DNA of 64,000 nt from Streptomyces sp. WM6378. Its GTDB lineage: Bacteria; Actinomycetota; Actinomycetes; Streptomycetales; Streptomycetaceae. Below the pieces are notes generated by a model. It worked only from the letters and a program-made list of their open reading frames with translations, did not search any database and was not told the origin of the DNA. The stretch covers positions 43,307 through 107,306 of the forward strand of contig NZ_LGDD01000199.1 in assembly GCF_001279695.1 (NCBI RefSeq), given 5' to 3'. This document shows, one piece after another, positions 62,175 to 64,000 of this stretch. Position 1 is the stretch's first letter, and every line of letters starts with the position of its first letter. Position numbers and translations under genes: made by a program.

Positions 62175-62497
62175 ACATAACGCGCCCCCTGGCCACTGCC
62201 CGCTGGAGGAAATCCTCGTACAGCAACGCGGAGGGCGGGAGCTGCGTCGAAGTGGCGGAGGGCGCGTGGCGCAGGTCGTCCTACAGCAATGCGGAGGGCG
62301 GGGACTGCGTCGAGGTGGCCGACGGATCCTGGCGCAAGTCCTCGTACAGCAATGACGAGGGCGGCGACTGCCTCGAAGTGGCGGACGGCTTCGGGACGGT
62401 AGTCCCAGTCCGGGACAGCAAGAACCCGGGCGGGCCAGTACTCGTGGTGGGCGTCGCCGCGTGGACGCAGTTCGTGAGCACGGTCAAGACGTCCTGA
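62171..62497 (+). CDS. DUF397 protein with triplicated core motif
   Basis: This 108-aa protein is usually about 60-70 residues in its family. Here the 21-residue unit WRKSSYSNAEGGDCVEVADG (plus one) occurs three times in tandem (residues 12-74), followed by the normal DUF397 end (VPVRDSKNPGGPVLVV). Each unit has 63 bases with no gap, so the frame is kept. Its ATG overlaps the XRE stop. DUF397 partners of DUF5753 regulators modulate them; three units could alter stoichiometry, which is inference. Confidence 0.88.
   Translation: MNITRPLATARWRKSSYSNAEGGSCVEVAEGAWRRSSYSNAEGGDCVEVADGSWRKSSYSNDEGGDCLEVADGFGTVVPVRDSKNPGGPVLVVGVAAWTQFVSTVKTS
62204..62392 (+). repeat. Three in-frame 63-bp repeats in the DUF397 gene
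   Basis: Units 62204-62266, 62267-62329 and 62330-62392 have identical length and near-identical sequence, beginning TGG(A/C)G(G/C)A and encoding the SSYSN(A/D)EGG core. They differ at scattered positions, many silent, so the duplication is not brand new. Confidence 0.95.
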
Positions 62498-62522
62498 GCG
62501 GGGTCGTACGTAAGATCCCGCC

Positions 62523-62753
62523 ATGGCGATACCGCAGCTTCCCCCCGTGCCCCCGGAGTCATGTCCTTTGTGCGGCGGGGGGCTTGAGACCGTCGAGCTG
62601 TACGCGTCCAACGCGGCCCCCGTCTCGGCGAAGTTCTATCGGCCGGACAAGATGTTCGCCAGCAAGACCTACCTGACGTCGCTGGCCTGTCGTGAATGCG
62701 GGCACGTGCTGATGTTCCTGGAGAACCGCGGAATCGTGGCACCGGGGAAGTAG
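62523..62753 (+). CDS. Small zinc-ribbon protein, 76 aa
   Basis: The protein has CPLCGG near residue 14 and CRECGH near residue 56, so four cysteines could bind zinc in a ribbon. Between them is a hydrophilic stretch (YASNAAPVSAKFYRPDKMFASKTYL). No strong ribosome site is visible before the ATG. It lies 25 bases after the DUF397 gene, possibly in the same transcript. The family is not recognised. Confidence 0.65.
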   Translation: MAIPQLPPVPPESCPLCGGGLETVELYASNAAPVSAKFYRPDKMFASKTYLTSLACRECGHVLMFLENRGIVAPGK

Positions 62754-62780
62754 CCCCGGGCCGGGTTCAGGGACGTATCC

Positions 62781-63692
62781 GTGACATACAACCTCCTTAC
62801 CCTCGACTCCCTCAACCCCGGCGCCGTGACCGTCGCCCTTGCCGAATGTCTCGACGTCGCGGTGGACGAGGTGGATGTCGGAGCCCCCGGCACAGATCCC
62901 GATCTCCGATACTGGGACGCGGCCGTGTCGTGCGAACTCCAGCCGCTTCTCGGCGACTTGACGTGGTCACTGGACATCTACGTCCAGGAGACGGTCGTCG
63001 ACCAACCGCTCGAATCAGAACTCGCCGCGAGGTTCGCGAAGGCCGTGAACACGACCGTCCTGTTCCCCGCAGAGGAAGCACCACCCAGCGCGTACTGGGT
63101 GGCGACACCGCAAGGGCTGATCACCCGCGCGAGGCTCGAACCCTCCGAGGACGAGCCGCCCGTCTACACGGTCACGGCCGTCGAGGCACCGGTGCCCCAG
63201 CTCCCGCAGGCCACGGTGGAACACTTCGAGGAGATCGTGCGGGAGCAGCGGCCCGACAGTCCCGTCACCGACCGCTTCAAGGCATCCTTGGGGAGAGTGC
63301 GGGAGTCGGCTTCATATCTGGCGCAGCTTTCCCTCGATGAGGAAACCGGCAGCCCCATCTGGACCGCGCAGAACAACTTGGCGGTGTGGGAGAGGGTCAT
63401 TACGCAGATGGAATCGAGGTGGGCGCCATCGGGCTGGTATCCCGCCGGTCTCTACCGGGAACGGCTGGAGGCCCGCGACGCTCTCGTGGACCTCGTCGGC
63501 CGACTGCCTCATGACGTGGCCGTTTTGTTGAACGAGGCTCTGGACCAGCTGGACAGGCGATTCGTCGCTGCTACCGCCGAGGACAGCGCGGGAGGCCTTC
63601 AGAGGCAGTTGTTGGGTCCGGCCTCCGAACAACGGCCCACCGGATGGTGGTGGCACCGCCGACCTGACCCCGCCCCCTGGGAAGAAGCCTGA
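62781..63692 (+). CDS. Unknown 303-aa protein
   Basis: No family is recognised. The protein has an acidic N-terminal half rich in short beta-like stretches (TVALAECLDVAVDEVDVG, TWSLDIYVQETVV) and a helical C-terminal half (EHFEEIVREQRP; VWERVITQMES; RLEARDALVDLVGRL) ending Trp-rich. There is no signal peptide or membrane helix, so it is likely cytoplasmic. The GTG start follows AGGGACG. It comes 27 bases after the zinc-ribbon gene on the same strand. Confidence 0.6.
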   Translation: MTYNLLTLDSLNPGAVTVALAECLDVAVDEVDVGAPGTDPDLRYWDAAVSCELQPLLGDLTWSLDIYVQETVVDQPLESELAARFAKAVNTTVLFPAEEAPPSAYWVATPQGLITRARLEPSEDEPPVYTVTAVEAPVPQLPQATVEHFEEIVREQRPDSPVTDRFKASLGRVRESASYLAQLSLDEETGSPIWTAQNNLAVWERVITQMESRWAPSGWYPAGLYRERLEARDALVDLVGRLPHDVAVLLNEALDQLDRRFVAATAEDSAGGLQRQLLGPASEQRPTGWWWHRRPDPAPWEEA

Positions 63693-63715
63693 AGCCCGAG
63701 CAGCACTGAGACATG

Positions 63716-63760
63716 CCAGTGCCCCCGTCCTCCTGGGGGCTGGAGGAGCGGGGGCACTGG
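63716..63760. terminator. Strong bidirectional terminator
   Basis: An 18-bp GC-rich stem with one bulged base (CCAGTGCCCCCGTCCTCC with its complement) spans 63716-63760. It separates the convergent genes on either side. Confidence 0.85.
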
Positions 63761-63774
63761 CGCGGGGGAAGTGA

Positions 63775-64000
63775 TTAGGCGGCCTGGGCGGCCTGGGCGT
63801 GCTTGAGGGTGCGCAGGATCAGCCACTGGTCGCCCCAGGCCATCGCCGTACCGATGACCGCCATCACGATGCCCAGCGTGAGCTGACCAGCCGCCGCGCC
63901 CAGCGCGAGACCGGCGACACCGAGCCCGTACCGGATGACGAAGCGAACGGCCAGCAGACCGAGCGCCAGGAACCGGGTCCGCTTGTTCTTCCACAGCGAC
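63775..64000 (-). CDS. End of a membrane protein leaving the window
   Basis: Only the C-terminal 75 residues are present. They hold two hydrophobic stretches (LALGLLAVRFVIRYGLGVAGLALGAAAG and LTLGIVMAVIGTAMAW) and end GDQWLILRTLKHAQAAQAA before the TAA stop. The start lies beyond 64000. The piece recalls small two-helix proteins of plasmid or phage origin, but no family can be named from it. Confidence 0.6.
   Translation of the reverse strand, partial: SLWKNKRTRFLALGLLAVRFVIRYGLGVAGLALGAAAGQLTLGIVMAVIGTAMAWGDQWLILRTLKHAQAAQAA

Overview
The window is high-GC actinobacterial DNA, almost certainly from a Streptomyces chromosome. The GC bias at third codon positions, GTG and TTG starts, ATGA-coupled operons, secreted and lipoprotein genes, an AfsR/SARP-type giant regulator, a WhiJ/DUF397-type pair and a DasR-type operator all point that way. 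One tRNA gene (Gly, CCC) lies at the left edge. There is no rRNA, CRISPR array or recognisable transposase.

Layout. 0.1-10 kb: a patchwork downstream of tRNA-Gly holding a BlaI/M56-type signalling pair driving an ABC exporter operon (two genes carry single-base frameshifts), a small S1-like protein, a truncated glycosyltransferase, a frameshifted coiled-coil membrane protein, a DUF4232 lipoprotein, and a TetR/esterase pair with twin operators. 10-13 kb: a LysR regulator with two matching dyads bracketing it, a small membrane protein and a DsbB-like oxidoreductase, then a molbindin. 13-19 kb: a DrrAB-like exporter overlapping a 1052-aa SARP/AfsR-type regulator, and an AraC/GyrI-like regulator. 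19-29 kb: a GntR regulator, a three-subunit HcnABC-like amino-acid/opine oxidase and a divergent five-gene oligopeptide-type ABC transporter, probably one catabolic unit. 29-35 kb: a Dyp-type peroxidase, a small zinc-ribbon protein, and a compact unit of XRE-TPR regulator, DUF6415-like protein, 36-aa peptide and PIMT-like methyltransferase that looks like a minimal RiPP (imiditide-like) locus. 35.6-37.3 kb: an ECF sigma factor fused in one polypeptide to a zinc anti-sigma motif, membrane segments and an extracytoplasmic CAP domain.

37-49.5 kb: a corrin-ring cluster: cobN behind a cobalamin riboswitch, then cobG, cobH, cobIJ (fused), cobK, cbiD, cobM and cobL. Next come a DasR-type site and an AA10 lytic polysaccharide monooxygenase, a TRIC-like channel overlapping it tail to tail, and mgtA with an upstream 14-codon proline/arginine-rich leader ORF and a hairpin. 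54.9-59.1 kb: a coupled four-gene operon (alpha/beta hydrolase, acyltransferase, histidine kinase, response regulator). 59.2-64 kb: an APC permease, an XRE/DUF5753 and DUF397 pair with an unusual triplicated DUF397 motif, two small unknown genes and the end of a membrane protein leaving the window.

Three themes recur. Several autoregulators (BlaI, LysR, TetR) appear to be leaderless, with operators lying over the -10 and start codon. A family of GC-rich dispersed repeats fills five of the largest intergenic gaps. Single-base frameshifts cluster between 2.9 and 6.4 kb, which is either local decay or sequence error. The most interesting candidates are the peptide/PIMT locus (31.1-34.3 kb), the sigma-ZAS-CAP fusion and the BlaI-type regulon.
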